From DASSQJ01 sp963772645 (GTDB lineage: Bacteria; Actinomycetota; Actinomycetes; Actinomycetales; Dermatophilaceae), in assembly GCA_963772645.1 (NCBI GenBank), contig CAVYYD010000005.1:1-64000 (forward strand): a DNA stretch of 64,000 nucleotides, in the 5' to 3' direction. Below, piece by piece: positions 45,007 through 53,789 of the stretch (position 1 is the stretch's first letter; the number at the start of each line of letters is the position of its first letter). Position numbers and translations under genes: made by a program. Under the pieces are notes generated by a model that was not told where the DNA came from, made no database searches, and saw nothing but the letters and a program-made list of their open reading frames with translations.

Positions 45007-46524
45007 GTGGCTGACGCCGGACCGCCGCCGGAAGGCGGCGACCCCGCGGACCCGTACCTCCGGCGCCGCGACCTGCACCATCCCCGGCGTCGACCCCGCC
45101 GCTTGCGCCGGTGGCTGGTGATCGGCGTCGTCGCCGCCCTCGTCATCGTCGGAGGGGGCACCGCCTGGGCGTTCTGGCGGCTCAACTCCAACATCCACAA
45201 GGTCGACGTCTCCTCGGCCCTCGGCACCGACCGCCCGACCCGCGACGCCCAGGCCGGGGACGCGGTCAACATCCTGCTCGTCGGCTCCGACACCCGGGTC
45301 GGCGCGGGCAACGACCAGATCGGCATGCCGGCCGACGACCCGGGCCAGCACTCCGACACCAACCTGCTCGTCCACCTCTCGGCCGACCGCTCGTGGGCGA
45401 CGGTGGTCTCGATCCCGCGCGACTCGATGACCCAGGCCCCGCCGGACTGCTCCCCGACCGTGCCGAAGGACCAGTGGGTCACCCGGCAGTGGAACCACAA
45501 CTTCAAGATCGGCGGCATCGGCTGCCTCATCCGCACCCTCGAGGGCGACACCGGGGTCTTCGTCGACCACTACGCCGTCGTCGACTTCCGGGGCTTCCAG
45601 TCGATGGTCAACGCCCTCGGCGGCGTCGAGGTCTGCACCACCGAGGCGATCAACGACGTCAACGCCCACCTGACCCTCTCGCCCGGCACGCACCGTCTGG
45701 ACGGCCAGCAGGCGCTGGCCTACGTCCGGGCCCGCAAGTCGATCGGCGACGGCTCCGACCTCGGCCGGATCAAGCGGCAGCAGGCGTTCCTGTCCTCGAT
45801 CGCGCAGGAGGCCACCTCGACCCGGCTGCTCTTCCAGCCGCCGAAGCTGTTCTCGTTCCTCGACGCCGCGACCAAGTCGCTGACCACCGACCCGCAGTTC
45901 GACCTCGGCACGATGTCCGACCTCGCCCAGAGCGTGCGCTCCATCGGCCTGTCCAACATCAGCTTCATCACCGTGCCCAACGAGGTCTACCCCCAGGACC
46001 CCAACCGCGTGCAGTGGCAGAAGTCGGCTGAGGTGATCTGGTCCTCGATCCGGGCCGACCACAGGGTCAACGGGAAGGGCCCCACCCCCACCGCGTCACC
46101 CTCCTCCGCCCCGCTCACGGTGTCACCGGACGCGATCTCGGTGACCGTGCTCAACGGCTCCGGGGCCCCGGGCCTGGCCAGTCAGGCCGGGGAGGCCCTG
46201 CGGGTCCAGGGCTTCACGGGCCTGCAGACCGGCAACGCGACCGGCCCGGTGGCCGACGGCGCGCTCGTCGAGTACTCCGGCGACGGGGCGGAGGCCGCCC
46301 GGACCGTGGCGGCGGCGTTCCCGGGGGCGACGGTGAAGCAGACGAGCGGGCTCGGCAGCCGGGTGCGGGTGACCCTCGGCCCGGGCTCCCCCGACGTCGT
46401 CGAGGTCCCGAACCGGCTGGGCACCGACCCGCTGCCCTCGCCGAGCGTCAGCGCACCGTCGCCGAGCCCCCAGCCGACGATCTCGACCCGCCCGGCGAGC
46501 GAGGACATCTGCCGGACCTCGTGA
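45007..46524 (+). CDS. LCP family ligase with LytR C-terminal domain
   Basis: A 505-residue LCP protein with a 30-residue Pro-rich tail, one helix (WLVIGVVAALVIVGGGTAWAF) and an LCP domain: NILLVGSDTRVGAGND, HSDTNLLVHLSADRSWATVVSIPRDSM, NHNFKIGGIGCLIRTLEGDTGVFVDHYAVVDFRGFQSMVNALGGVEV and ALAYVRARKSIGDGSDLGRIKRQQAFL. Residues 375-470 form a LytR_C domain (VTVLNGSGAPGLASQAGEALRVQGF) and then a Pro/Ser/Thr tail. AAGGAGGG lies 6 nt before the GTG. Among the three LCPs it is the best-expressed-looking. It follows the second LCP gene by 115 nt. Confidence 0.92.
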   Translation: MADAGPPPEGGDPADPYLRRRDLHHPRRRPRRLRRWLVIGVVAALVIVGGGTAWAFWRLNSNIHKVDVSSALGTDRPTRDAQAGDAVNILLVGSDTRVGAGNDQIGMPADDPGQHSDTNLLVHLSADRSWATVVSIPRDSMTQAPPDCSPTVPKDQWVTRQWNHNFKIGGIGCLIRTLEGDTGVFVDHYAVVDFRGFQSMVNALGGVEVCTTEAINDVNAHLTLSPGTHRLDGQQALAYVRARKSIGDGSDLGRIKRQQAFLSSIAQEATSTRLLFQPPKLFSFLDAATKSLTTDPQFDLGTMSDLAQSVRSIGLSNISFITVPNEVYPQDPNRVQWQKSAEVIWSSIRADHRVNGKGPTPTASPSSAPLTVSPDAISVTVLNGSGAPGLASQAGEALRVQGFTGLQTGNATGPVADGALVEYSGDGAEAARTVAAAFPGATVKQTSGLGSRVRVTLGPGSPDVVEVPNRLGTDPLPSPSVSAPSPSPQPTISTRPASEDICRTS

Positions 46525-46553
46525 GGCCCGGGCCCGACAGCGCGCCCGGGCCT
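46524..46553. terminator. Strong bidirectional terminator hairpin
   Basis: AGGCCCGGGC (46524-46533) and GCCCGGGCCT (46544-46553) form a perfect 10-bp stem with a 10-nt loop, right after the LCP stop and in the 58-nt gap before the convergent acyl-CoA dehydrogenase stop. No T-tract follows. Confidence 0.6.
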
Positions 46554-46582
46554 GACGGCGCGGCAGGGCCCGGCCGGCCGGC

Positions 46583-47749
46583 TCAGCCGCGGAGCAGCTG
46601 GCGGGCCATGACGAGGCGCTGGATCTGGTTGGTCCCCTCGTAGATCTGGGTGATCTTCGCGTCGCGCATCATCCGCTCGAGCGGGAAGTCCCGGGTGTAG
46701 CCGGCTCCCCCGAGCAGCTGGACGGCGTCGGTGGTCACCTTCATCGCGACGTCCGAGGCGAAGGCCTTGGCCGCGGCGCCGAAGAACGGCAGGTCGGCCT
46801 CGCCGCGCTCGGACTTGGCGGCCGCGACGTAGACGAGCTGGCGGGCCGCCTCGAGCTCCATGGCCATGTCGGCGAGCATGAACTGGACGCCCTGGAAGTC
46901 GGCGACCGCCCTGCCGAACTGGTGGCGCTCCTTGACGTAGGCGAGGGCCTGGTCGAGCGCACCCTGCGCGATGCCGACGGCCTGAGCGCCGATGGTGACC
47001 CGGGTGTGGTCCAGGGTGGCCAGGGCGAGCTTGAGCCCCGCACCGACCTCGCCGACGACCCGGTCGCCGGGGATCCGGCAGCGGTCGAAGTGCAGCTCCC
47101 GGGTGGGGCTGCCCTTGATGCCGAGCTTGCGTTCCTTCTCCCCGAAGGTGAAGCCCTCGTCCTCCTTCTCGACGACGAAGGCGGTGACGTTGTTGCCACG
47201 GCCGCCGTCCGGGTCGGTGACGGCCAGCACCGTGTAGTACCGGGAGACCCCGGCGTTGGTGATCCACGACTTCTGCCCGCTCAGCACCCAGTCCTCGCCG
47301 TCACGGACCGCCTTGCACCGCATCGCCGCGGTGTCCGAGCCCGCCTCGCGCTCGGAGAGGCCGTAGGAGAACGTCGTCTCGCCGGCCGCCAGCGGCGGCA
47401 GGTACCGCTGCTTGACCTCCTCCGAGCCGGCGATGATCAGCGGCATCGAGCCGAGCTTGTTGACGGCCGGGATGAGGCTGGAGGAGGCACAGACCCGGGC
47501 GACCTCCTCGATGACGATGCAGGTGGCGAGCGCGTCGGCGCCGACGCCGCCGTACTCCTCCGGGACGTGCGGGGCGAAGAAGTCGCTGGCGACGAGCGCG
47601 TCGTTCGCCTCCTGGGGGTAGCGGGACTCCTCGTCGACCGCGGCCGCGTACGGCGCGATCTTGTCCTCGGCCACCGCACGGACCGCCTCGCGGATCGCCT
47701 CGTGGTCCTCGGAGAGCCGGTAGGTGTCGAAGTCCGGGTTGCCGCTCAT
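46583..47749 (-). CDS. Acyl-CoA dehydrogenase
   Basis: A 388-residue FAD-dependent acyl-CoA dehydrogenase that catalyses alpha,beta-dehydrogenation of an acyl-CoA thioester. HVPEEYGGVGADALATCIVIEEVAR, YGLSEREAGSDTAAMRC, WVLSGQKSWITNAGVSRYYTVLA, and FTFGEKERKLGIKGSPTRELHFD are conserved. LLGGAGYTRDFPLERMMRDAKITQIYEGTNQIQR carries the catalytic glutamate (YEGT) and C-terminal signature. ATG 47749 is supported by a TAGCAT box 7 nt upstream; the frame begins at ATG 47767. It lies downstream of an F420-type oxidoreductase by 57 nt on the same strand. The chain-length specificity is unknown. Confidence 0.92.
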   Translation of the reverse strand: MSGNPDFDTYRLSEDHEAIREAVRAVAEDKIAPYAAAVDEESRYPQEANDALVASDFFAPHVPEEYGGVGADALATCIVIEEVARVCASSSLIPAVNKLGSMPLIIAGSEEVKQRYLPPLAAGETTFSYGLSEREAGSDTAAMRCKAVRDGEDWVLSGQKSWITNAGVSRYYTVLAVTDPDGGRGNNVTAFVVEKEDEGFTFGEKERKLGIKGSPTRELHFDRCRIPGDRVVGEVGAGLKLALATLDHTRVTIGAQAVGIAQGALDQALAYVKERHQFGRAVADFQGVQFMLADMAMELEAARQLVYVAAAKSERGEADLPFFGAAAKAFASDVAMKVTTDAVQLLGGAGYTRDFPLERMMRDAKITQIYEGTNQIQRLVMARQLLRG

Positions 47750-47756
47750 GGCCCCG

Positions 47757-47762
47757 ATGCTA
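47757..47762 (-). promoter_or_regulatory. -10 box of leaderless acyl-CoA dehydrogenase transcript
   Basis: TAGCAT ends 7 nt before the ATG at 47749. Confidence 0.5.
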
Positions 47763-47806
47763 CTCATCGGTACACGGCGCCCCGGTCCTGGTCCCGGCCG
47801 GCCGCC

Positions 47807-48868
47807 TCACTCGCCGTGGAGCAGGTGCCAGAGGTGGCCGTGCGGCTCCCGGTCGACGAACTCGGGCAGCACCTCGCGCTCGAAGAGCTCGACCCCGGAG
47901 AGGTCGTAGGCCTGCTCGACGAAGTACGTGATCGCGTACGTCATCCCGCGGCTGTGCAGGTCCTGGAGGGTCTCCACCACCTGCTCGGGGGTGCCGACCA
48001 GCGGTCCGGTCTCGAACGAGCGCACGGTGGACTCGACGACGTCGTCGGGCAGCCCGATCGACGCGTAGTGGTCGCGGATCCAGCCGATCCGGTCCCTGAC
48101 CTCGCGCTCGTCCCGGCCGATGACGACGTTGTAGTTGGCGCTGCGGACGATCTCGCCGTAGTCGCGCCCGAGCTCGCGGCAGTGCTCCTGGAGGACCTCG
48201 CTCTTGTGCGAGAACTCCTCCGGCATCCCGGAGAAGTTCGTGTAGTCGGCGTACTCGGCCGCGATCCGCAGCGTCTTGCGCTCCCCGCCCCCGGCGACCC
48301 ACAGCGGGATGCCGTTGGCGCGCGAGCCGGGCATCGAGGTGCCCTGCAGCGGCTGCGGGAAGCACCGGGCACCGTCGACCTGGTAGTGCTCGCCGTCGAG
48401 GCTGGCGGACCCGGTGGTCCACATCTGGCGCATGATGTCGACGCCCTCGCGCAGCATCCCGAGCCGCTGGCCGGCCGACGGGAAGCCGTACCCGTAGGCC
48501 CGCCACTCGTGCTCGTACCAGCCGGCGCCGATGCCCATCTCGAGCCGCCCCTCGGACACCGCGTCGACCGTGGCCGCGACCTTGGCCAGGTAGGTCGGCT
48601 CGCGGTAGGCCATGCAGGTGCACATCTGGCCGAGCCGGACCCGCCCGGTGACCGCGGCGAACGCGGCCATCAGCGACCAGGCCTCGTGGGTGGCGTCCTC
48701 GCTCGGGCGGGGCACGGTGTGGAAGTGGTCGTACACCCAGATCGAGGACCATTCCTCGATGCCGTCGGCGCGGCGTGCCAGCCCCGCCATGACCCCCCAG
48801 TGCTGGGGCGGGTCGATGCCGGCGAGGTCGTGGCGCCAGCCCTGGGGGATGAACAGTCCGAACTTCAC
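47807..48868 (-). CDS. LLM-class F420-dependent oxidoreductase
   Basis: A 353-residue luciferase-like monooxygenase-superfamily protein with a TIM-barrel start MKFGLFIPQGW, IWVYDHFHTVPRPSEDATHEAWSLMAAFAAVTGRVRLGQMCTCMAYREPTYLAKVAATVDAVSEGRLEMGIGAGWYEHEW. This is the arrangement of F420-binding LLM enzymes. YQVDGARCFPQPLQ, IPLWVAGGGERKTLRIAAEYADYTNF, and HYASIGLPDDVVESTVR follow. F420 is probably the cofactor, since cofD-cofE are in the window, but the substrate is unknown. GTG 48868 follows AGGAGG by 7 nt. It is followed by the acyl-CoA dehydrogenase on the same strand. Confidence 0.9.
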   Translation of the reverse strand: MKFGLFIPQGWRHDLAGIDPPQHWGVMAGLARRADGIEEWSSIWVYDHFHTVPRPSEDATHEAWSLMAAFAAVTGRVRLGQMCTCMAYREPTYLAKVAATVDAVSEGRLEMGIGAGWYEHEWRAYGYGFPSAGQRLGMLREGVDIMRQMWTTGSASLDGEHYQVDGARCFPQPLQGTSMPGSRANGIPLWVAGGGERKTLRIAAEYADYTNFSGMPEEFSHKSEVLQEHCRELGRDYGEIVRSANYNVVIGRDEREVRDRIGWIRDHYASIGLPDDVVESTVRSFETGPLVGTPEQVVETLQDLHSRGMTYAITYFVEQAYDLSGVELFEREVLPEFVDREPHGHLWHLLHGE

Positions 48869-48946
48869 TCGGGGCCTCCTGGAGTCGTGGGTGCCTCCGC
48901 ATCATGCCGCACCGGCGGGACCCGCCGTCCACCGCGGTGAGCGCGC

Positions 48947-50266
48947 TCAGCCGCCGGCGGAGACCTCGGGCAGCCGCTGGGTGGCGACCACGCCGGCCAG
49001 CCCGAGGACGCCGAGGAAGGCGAGCGCCGCCACCGTCCCGAACGCGGCGACACCCGTGGCGAGCAGCCCGACGGCGAGCAGGAGCACCCCCATCGCGGTG
49101 TTGGCGACCGCGACGTACTCGGTCCGGCGGTCGCCGGCGGCGGCGTCGACGACGTAGGTCTTGCGCCCGACCCGGACGCCCACGTGGACGAGGGTGAGCA
49201 CGAAGAACGCGGCGACGAGCGTCCAGCCCGGAGGGGTGGGGTCGGCCACGAGGAGCACGACGACCCCGAGGACGACGGCCGAGGCGACGCCGGCGCCGGC
49301 GGCCATGAGCCGGCGCGAGGACCGGTCGGCGGACCCGCCGAAGAGCCGCCCGCCGAGGAGGTTGGCCAGCCCGCTGGCCACGACGAACCCGGCGAGCCCG
49401 GACACCGAGGTCTGGCCCGACCCGGCGGCCGCGGTGACCACGAACGGGGGTGAGAGGGCGGAGACGAGGAGCAGGGCGCGGGCCAGGACGAAGCGACGGA
49501 ACAGCCGGTCCTCGCGCAGCAGCCGCCACGCCGGCGACCACCACCCCTCGCCGCCGCCCCGGTCGGTGTCCTCGTCGGCGCCCGCGTCCGGGCCGGGGGG
49601 CTCCGCCTCCGGCTCGCGGACGCCGGAGTACACCAGCGCGGCCAGGGCCCAGGCGAGAGCGGCCGCGACGAGCAGGACCGCGAGCACCCCGCTGCCGACG
49701 TCGGAGCCGAGGGCCCGCAGGCCGAGCCCGAGGGTGAGGGCGACCGCGCCCGAGACGGTCGCCGCGACCCCGGTGAGCCGTCCGCGCTGGCCCTTGGGCA
49801 CGGTCCGGCCGAGGACGTCCTTGCCGGCGAGCGAGCACAGCGAGCGGGAGAGGGCGAAGCCGGCCAGGGCGAGGACGACGAGCACCCCGGTGACGGCCCC
49901 GCTGGTCCAGGCGGCGGCCGCCGCGAGGACCAGGGTCGCGCTGGCCTGCCCGAGCGCGCCGAGCACCCAGACGCCGCGCCGGCGGCGGCGGGCCGTCACC
50001 CACCGGGACAGCGCCGCCTGCGGCAGCATCGACCCGCTCTCGCGCACCGGGACCAGCAGGCCGGTGAAGGCGGCCGGCACGCCGAGCAGCGCGAACAGCC
50101 ACGGCAGCACGGTCTTGGCGTTGACCACCTGGTCGCCGACGCTCTGCAGCGAGTTGGCGCCGACCTGGCGCAGGCCGTTGGCCGCGACCTCGGGCTCCGC
50201 CTCGGCGCCGACCAGCCGTCGGTAGACCGCCCGGGAGGCGGGCGCGGAGGGTGCGGGAGTGCTCAT
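48947..50266 (-). CDS. MFS transporter
   Basis: A 439-residue polytopic protein with about 12 helices and a cytoplasmic loop rich in Asp/Glu (PPGPDAGADEDTDRGGGEG) at mid-length. NSLQSVGDQVVNAKTVLPWLFALLG, RLTGVAATVSGAVALTLGL, and SGLAGFVVASGLANLLGGRLFGGSADRSSRR are visible. The organisation 6+6 with the central loop is the major facilitator fold. The substrate is unknown; no drug-resistance or sugar motif is clear. ATG 50266 has a TACGGT box 7 nt upstream and is divergent to ugd. Confidence 0.75.
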   Translation of the reverse strand: MSTPAPSAPASRAVYRRLVGAEAEPEVAANGLRQVGANSLQSVGDQVVNAKTVLPWLFALLGVPAAFTGLLVPVRESGSMLPQAALSRWVTARRRRRGVWVLGALGQASATLVLAAAAAWTSGAVTGVLVVLALAGFALSRSLCSLAGKDVLGRTVPKGQRGRLTGVAATVSGAVALTLGLGLRALGSDVGSGVLAVLLVAAALAWALAALVYSGVREPEAEPPGPDAGADEDTDRGGGEGWWSPAWRLLREDRLFRRFVLARALLLVSALSPPFVVTAAAGSGQTSVSGLAGFVVASGLANLLGGRLFGGSADRSSRRLMAAGAGVASAVVLGVVVLLVADPTPPGWTLVAAFFVLTLVHVGVRVGRKTYVVDAAAGDRRTEYVAVANTAMGVLLLAVGLLATGVAAFGTVAALAFLGVLGLAGVVATQRLPEVSAGG

Positions 50267-50273
50267 CGGGACC

Positions 50274-50324
50274 ACCGTAGCGACCGGGCCGGGCACCCCC
50301 CGGCAGCGACGGTCCCCGTACGCT
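50274..50324. promoter_or_regulatory. Divergent leaderless promoters for MFS and ugd
   Basis: Minus-strand TACGGT (50274-50279) ends 7 nt before the ATG at 50266. Plus-strand TACGCT (50319-50324) ends 7 nt before GTG 50332. The intergenic gap is 65 nt. Confidence 0.55.
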
Positions 50325-50331
50325 GGCCCGC

Positions 50332-51501
50332 GTGACCCACCGCATCTGTGTCGTCGGAACGTCCTACGTCGGCCTCTCCCTCGCCGTCCTGCTCGCCCGG
50401 CACCACGAGGTCGTGGCCTACGACATCGACGAGGGCCGCGTCGAGATGCTGCGCCGCGGCGAGAGCCCGATCTCGGACCCCGACATCGAGGAGCACCTGC
50501 GCACCGGCGAGCTGCACCTCACCGCGACCACCGACCCGCAGCAGGCGTACCCGGGCGCCGAGTTCGTCGTCGTCGCCACCCCGACGAACTACGACGAGCG
50601 GACCAACTTCTTCGACACCAGCAGCGTCGAGCAGGTGGTCGCCGACGTGCGCCGGATCGAGCCCGCGGCGACCGCCGTCGTCAAGTCGACCGTGCCGGTC
50701 GGCTTCACCCGCGGCCTGCGCGAGCAGCTGGGCACCGACCAGGTGCTCTTCTCCCCCGAGTTCCTCCGCGAGGGCCGGGCCCTGCACGACAACCTGCACC
50801 CGTCGCGGATCGTCGTCGGCGACCGGGGGCCCCGCGGCGAGCTCTTCGCCCGGCTCCTCGCCGAGGCCGCCCTCGACGAGGAGGTGCCGGTGCTGCTGAC
50901 CGACAGCACCGAGGCCGAGGCCATCAAGCTCTTCGCGAACACCTACCTCGCGATGCGGGTGGCGTACTTCAACGAGCTCGACACCTACGCGGCCACGCAC
51001 GGCCTGGACACCCGCCAGATCATCGAGGGCGTCGGCCTCGACCCGCGGATCGGCAGCCACTACAACAACCCGAGCTTCGGCTATGGCGGCTACTGCCTGC
51101 CCAAGGACACCAAGCAGCTCCTCGCCAACTACGCGGACGTGCCGCAGACCCTCATCGGTGCCATCGTCTCGGCGAACACGACCCGCAAGGACTTCGTCGC
51201 GATGGACATCCTGGCCCGCCGCCCGAAGGTGGTCGGGATCCACCGGCTCATCATGAAGTCCGGCTCGGACAACTTCCGCAGCAGCAGCGTCCAGGGCGTC
51301 ATGAAGCGGGTCAAGGCCAAGGGCGTCGAGGTCGTCGTCTACGAGCCCGAGCTCGAGGCCGACAGCTTCTACGGCTCGCCGGTGGTCTCCCTCGAGGAGC
51401 TCAAGGAGCGCAGCGACGTCATCGTCGCCAACCGGCTGACCGACGACATCGCCGACGTCGCCGAGCGGGTCTACACCCGTGACCTCTTCGGCGGTGACTG
51501 A
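50332..51501 (+). CDS. ugd: UDP-glucose/GDP-mannose 6-dehydrogenase family, likely UDP-glucose dehydrogenase
   Basis: A 389-residue short-type dehydrogenase making a sugar-nucleotide uronate by two-step NAD-dependent oxidation. RICVVGTSYVGLSLAVLLA is the NAD-binding loop, VVATPTNYDERTNFFDTSSV and VVKSTVPVGFTRGL the early motifs, FSPEFLREGRALHDNLHPSRIVVG the substrate loop, AEAIKLFANTYLAMRVAYFNELDTYA the central helix, and GGYCLPKDTKQL the catalytic Cys. C-terminal SSVQGVMKRVKAKGVEVVVYEP closes the domain. UDP-glucuronate would serve the envelope glycan genes. GTG 50332 is fixed by the -10 box. The sugar specificity is inferred. Confidence 0.9.
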   Translation: MTHRICVVGTSYVGLSLAVLLARHHEVVAYDIDEGRVEMLRRGESPISDPDIEEHLRTGELHLTATTDPQQAYPGAEFVVVATPTNYDERTNFFDTSSVEQVVADVRRIEPAATAVVKSTVPVGFTRGLREQLGTDQVLFSPEFLREGRALHDNLHPSRIVVGDRGPRGELFARLLAEAALDEEVPVLLTDSTEAEAIKLFANTYLAMRVAYFNELDTYAATHGLDTRQIIEGVGLDPRIGSHYNNPSFGYGGYCLPKDTKQLLANYADVPQTLIGAIVSANTTRKDFVAMDILARRPKVVGIHRLIMKSGSDNFRSSSVQGVMKRVKAKGVEVVVYEPELEADSFYGSPVVSLEELKERSDVIVANRLTDDIADVAERVYTRDLFGGD

Positions 51502-51550
51502 GCCGGTCCGGCACGGTTTCGCCGGCGGCCGGCGGGGGCATGATGACGCC

Positions 51551-52006
51551 ATGAGCGCGCTCAACCGGCAGAACGACATGGACACCATCCGCGAGCTGCT
51601 CATGGACCCGGGGGTCTGGGTCGTCGTCGGGCTCTCCTCGAACGAGCGGCGCCCGGCCTGGACGGTGTCGCGGTGGCTCACCGTCGAGCTCGGCAAGCCG
51701 ATCATCCCGGTCCACCCGAAGGCCGAGGAGGTCCACGGCGCGCAGGGGTACGCCTCGATCGCCGACATCCCCGACCAGGACCTCATGGTCGTCGACTGCT
51801 TCGTCAACTCCAGCCGGGTCGGCGCGGTCGTCGACGAGGCGATCGCGCACAAGGACCGCCTCCAGCTCGACGCGATCTGGATGCAGGTCGGCGTCGTCGA
51901 CCCGGAGGCCGCCGAGCGGGCCCGCGACGCCGGGCTCGCCGTCGTCATGGACGCCTGCCCGAGGATCGAGTGGCCGCGCATCCGCTCCCTCGGGATGCAG
52001 CGCTGA
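51551..52006 (+). CDS. CoA-binding domain protein (YccU-like)
   Basis: A 151-residue protein with a CoA-binding Rossmann fold: RELLMDPGVWVVVGLSSNERRPAWTVSRWLTVELGKPIIPVHPKAEEVHGAQGYASIADIP, DLMVVDCFVNSSRVGAVVDEAIAHK, LDAIWMQVGVVDPEAAERARDAGLAVVMDACPRIEW. The cysteine in DACPRIEW is conserved in this family. It is thought to bind CoA or acyl-CoA and may sense metabolism; its exact function is unknown. ATG 51551 follows GATGACGCC without a clear ribosome-binding site. It lies between ugd and the convergent purE. Confidence 0.88.
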   Translation: MSALNRQNDMDTIRELLMDPGVWVVVGLSSNERRPAWTVSRWLTVELGKPIIPVHPKAEEVHGAQGYASIADIPDQDLMVVDCFVNSSRVGAVVDEAIAHKDRLQLDAIWMQVGVVDPEAAERARDAGLAVVMDACPRIEWPRIRSLGMQR

Positions 52007-52009
52007 GCG

Positions 52010-52034
52010 CACCCCCCGACGGGCAGGAGGGGTG
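52010..52034. terminator. Possible terminator between CoA-binding gene and purE
   Basis: CACCCC (52010-52015) pairs with GGGGTG (52029-52034) around a 13-nt loop in the gap between the convergent genes. Confidence 0.3.
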
Positions 52035-52050
52035 AGCCCGCCCGCGAGCG

Positions 52051-52572
52051 TCAGACGCCCCGCTGCTCGCGCAGCGCGGCCCCCTTGGCCCGGGCCTGGT
52101 CCCGCAGCGAGGCGCGGAACCGGTCCATCGCGGCGCGGAGCCGCTCGGCCTCCGGGCCCTCCCCGGCGGCGAGGATCCGGGCCGCGAGCAGGCCCGCGTT
52201 GCGCGCCCCGCCGACCGACACGGTCGCGACCGGCACCCCGGCAGGCATCTGGACGATCGAGAGCAGCGAGTCCAGGCCGTCGAGGTGGCGCAGCGGGACC
52301 GGGACGCCGATGACCGGCAGCGAGGTGACCGAGGCGAGCATCCCCGGCAGGTGCGCGGCGCCGCCGGCGCCGGCGACGAGGACCCGCAGCCCCCGCTCCT
52401 GGGCGGTCCGGCCGTACTCGAGCATCTCCTGCGGCATCCGGTGCGCCGAGACGACGTCCACCTCGCAGGCGACACCGAGCTCCTCGAGCGCGGTGGCCGC
52501 GGCCTGCATGACCGGCCAGTCCGAGTCCGAGCCCATGACGACCCCGACGACCGGACGCGCGTCGCTGCTCAC
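52051..52572 (-). CDS. purE: N5-carboxyaminoimidazole ribonucleotide mutase
   Basis: Converts N5-CAIR to CAIR in de novo purine synthesis. The 173-residue protein has VGVVMGSDSDWPVMQAAATALEELGV (the MGSxSD loop that binds the phosphate), VVSAHRMPQEMLEY (the SAHR histidine), VLVAGAGGAAHLPGMLASVTSLPVIGVPV, and SIVQMPAGVPVATVSVGGARNAGLLAARIL. GTG 52572 overlaps the purK stop by 4 nt (GTGA), so the pair is an operon. Length is typical for class I PurE. Confidence 0.96.
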   Translation of the reverse strand: MSSDARPVVGVVMGSDSDWPVMQAAATALEELGVACEVDVVSAHRMPQEMLEYGRTAQERGLRVLVAGAGGAAHLPGMLASVTSLPVIGVPVPLRHLDGLDSLLSIVQMPAGVPVATVSVGGARNAGLLAARILAAGEGPEAERLRAAMDRFRASLRDQARAKGAALREQRGV

Positions 52573-53750
52573 TGCGTCACCACTCCCCTGAGGTAGTCCG
52601 CGGCGTGCCCGGCCCGGGCCCGCAGGTCGGCCAGCCCGTCGCCGGAGACGTTGACGTGGCCGAGCTTGCGGCCCGGCCGCACGCCCTTGCCGTAGAGGTG
52701 CACCTTGGCCCCGGGGTCGCGGGCCATGACGTGCCGGTACGCCGAGTACAGCTCGGCGTGGTGGCCGCCGAGCACGTTCGCCATCACCGTCCAGCGGTCG
52801 CGGGGGCGCGGCGAGCCGAGCGGCAGGTCGAGGACCGCGCGCAGGTGCTGCTCGAACTGCCCGGTGACCGCCCCGTCCATCGACCAGTGACCCGAGTTGT
52901 GCGGCCGCATGGCCAGCTCGTTGACGACGAACCCGGGCGCGTCGCGGCCGGGGACCTCGAAGAGCTCGACGGCCAGGACGCCGGTGACGTCGAGGGCACC
53001 GGCCACCCGCAGCCCCGCCTCGGTCGCCCGCGCGGCCAGGTCCGGGTCGAGGTCGGGGGCGGGGGCGAGCACCTCGGTGCAGATGCCGTCGGCCTGGACC
53101 GTCTCGACGACCGGCCAGGCGGCGGCCTGCCCGGAGGGGCTGCGGGCGAGGAGCACGGCCAGCTCGCGGGTGAACGGCACCTGCTCCTCCAGGAGAAGCC
53201 CGGTGCCCGCCGCCGCGGCCCGCTCGAGCCAGCCGACCAGCTCGTCGACGGCGCCGACGACCCGCACGCCCCGGCCGTCGTAGCCGCCGCGGGGGGTCTT
53301 GGCGACCAGCGGCCAGCCGACCTCGTCGCCGAACGCCTCGAGGTCTGCCCGGGTGTCGGCCCGCACCCACCGGGGGCAGGGGATGCCGAGGGCGGCGAGC
53401 CGCTCCCGCATCGCGAGCTTGTCCTGGGCGTAGCGCAGCGCCTCCGGGCGCGGGTGGAGCACCGCCCCGTCGGCGACGAGCTCGGCGAGCACCTCGGGGG
53501 GCACGTGCTCGTGGTCGAAGGTGACGACGTCGCACTCGGCCGCGAACCGGCGCACGGCCTCGGCGTCGGTGTGGGCGCCGACCGGCGAGGACGGGACGAC
53601 GAGGGCGGCACTGGCGTCCTCGGCCTCGGCGAGGACGCTCAGGGTGATGCCGAGCTCGGCCGCCGGGCCGGCGCACATCCTGGCCAGCTGGCCACCCCCG
53701 ATGACGCCGACGACCGGGAAGCCGCCGGGGGCTCGACGTGGCGTGGTCAC
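52569..53750 (-). CDS. purK: N5-carboxyaminoimidazole ribonucleotide synthase
   Basis: An ATP-grasp enzyme that makes N5-CAIR from AIR, bicarbonate and ATP for PurE. The 393-residue protein has VVGVIGGGQLARMCAGPAAELGI, VVTFDHEHVPPEVLAEL, AQDKLAMRERLAALGIPCPRW, WPLVAKTPRGGYDGRGVRVV (ATP-grasp loop) and LAVELFEVPGRDAPGFVVNELAMRPHNSGHWSMDGAVTGQFEQHLRAVL (metal-binding ENE-type region). GTG 53750 is preceded by TATCCT 6 nt upstream, so it is leaderless and divergent to GtrA. The frame is clean. Confidence 0.96.
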   Translation of the reverse strand: MTTPRRAPGGFPVVGVIGGGQLARMCAGPAAELGITLSVLAEAEDASAALVVPSSPVGAHTDAEAVRRFAAECDVVTFDHEHVPPEVLAELVADGAVLHPRPEALRYAQDKLAMRERLAALGIPCPRWVRADTRADLEAFGDEVGWPLVAKTPRGGYDGRGVRVVGAVDELVGWLERAAAAGTGLLLEEQVPFTRELAVLLARSPSGQAAAWPVVETVQADGICTEVLAPAPDLDPDLAARATEAGLRVAGALDVTGVLAVELFEVPGRDAPGFVVNELAMRPHNSGHWSMDGAVTGQFEQHLRAVLDLPLGSPRPRDRWTVMANVLGGHHAELYSAYRHVMARDPGAKVHLYGKGVRPGRKLGHVNVSGDGLADLRARAGHAADYLRGVVTQ

Positions 53751-53756
53751 CGGCGC

Positions 53757-53783
53757 AGGATATCCGGGGCCCGTCGGTAGAGT
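53757..53783. promoter_or_regulatory. Divergent leaderless promoters for purK-purE and GtrA
   Basis: Minus-strand TATCCT (53757-53762) ends 6 nt before GTG 53750. Plus-strand TAGAGT (53778-53783) ends 6 nt before GTG 53790. The whole gap is 39 nt. Confidence 0.55.
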
Positions 53784-53789
53784 GCCCGG

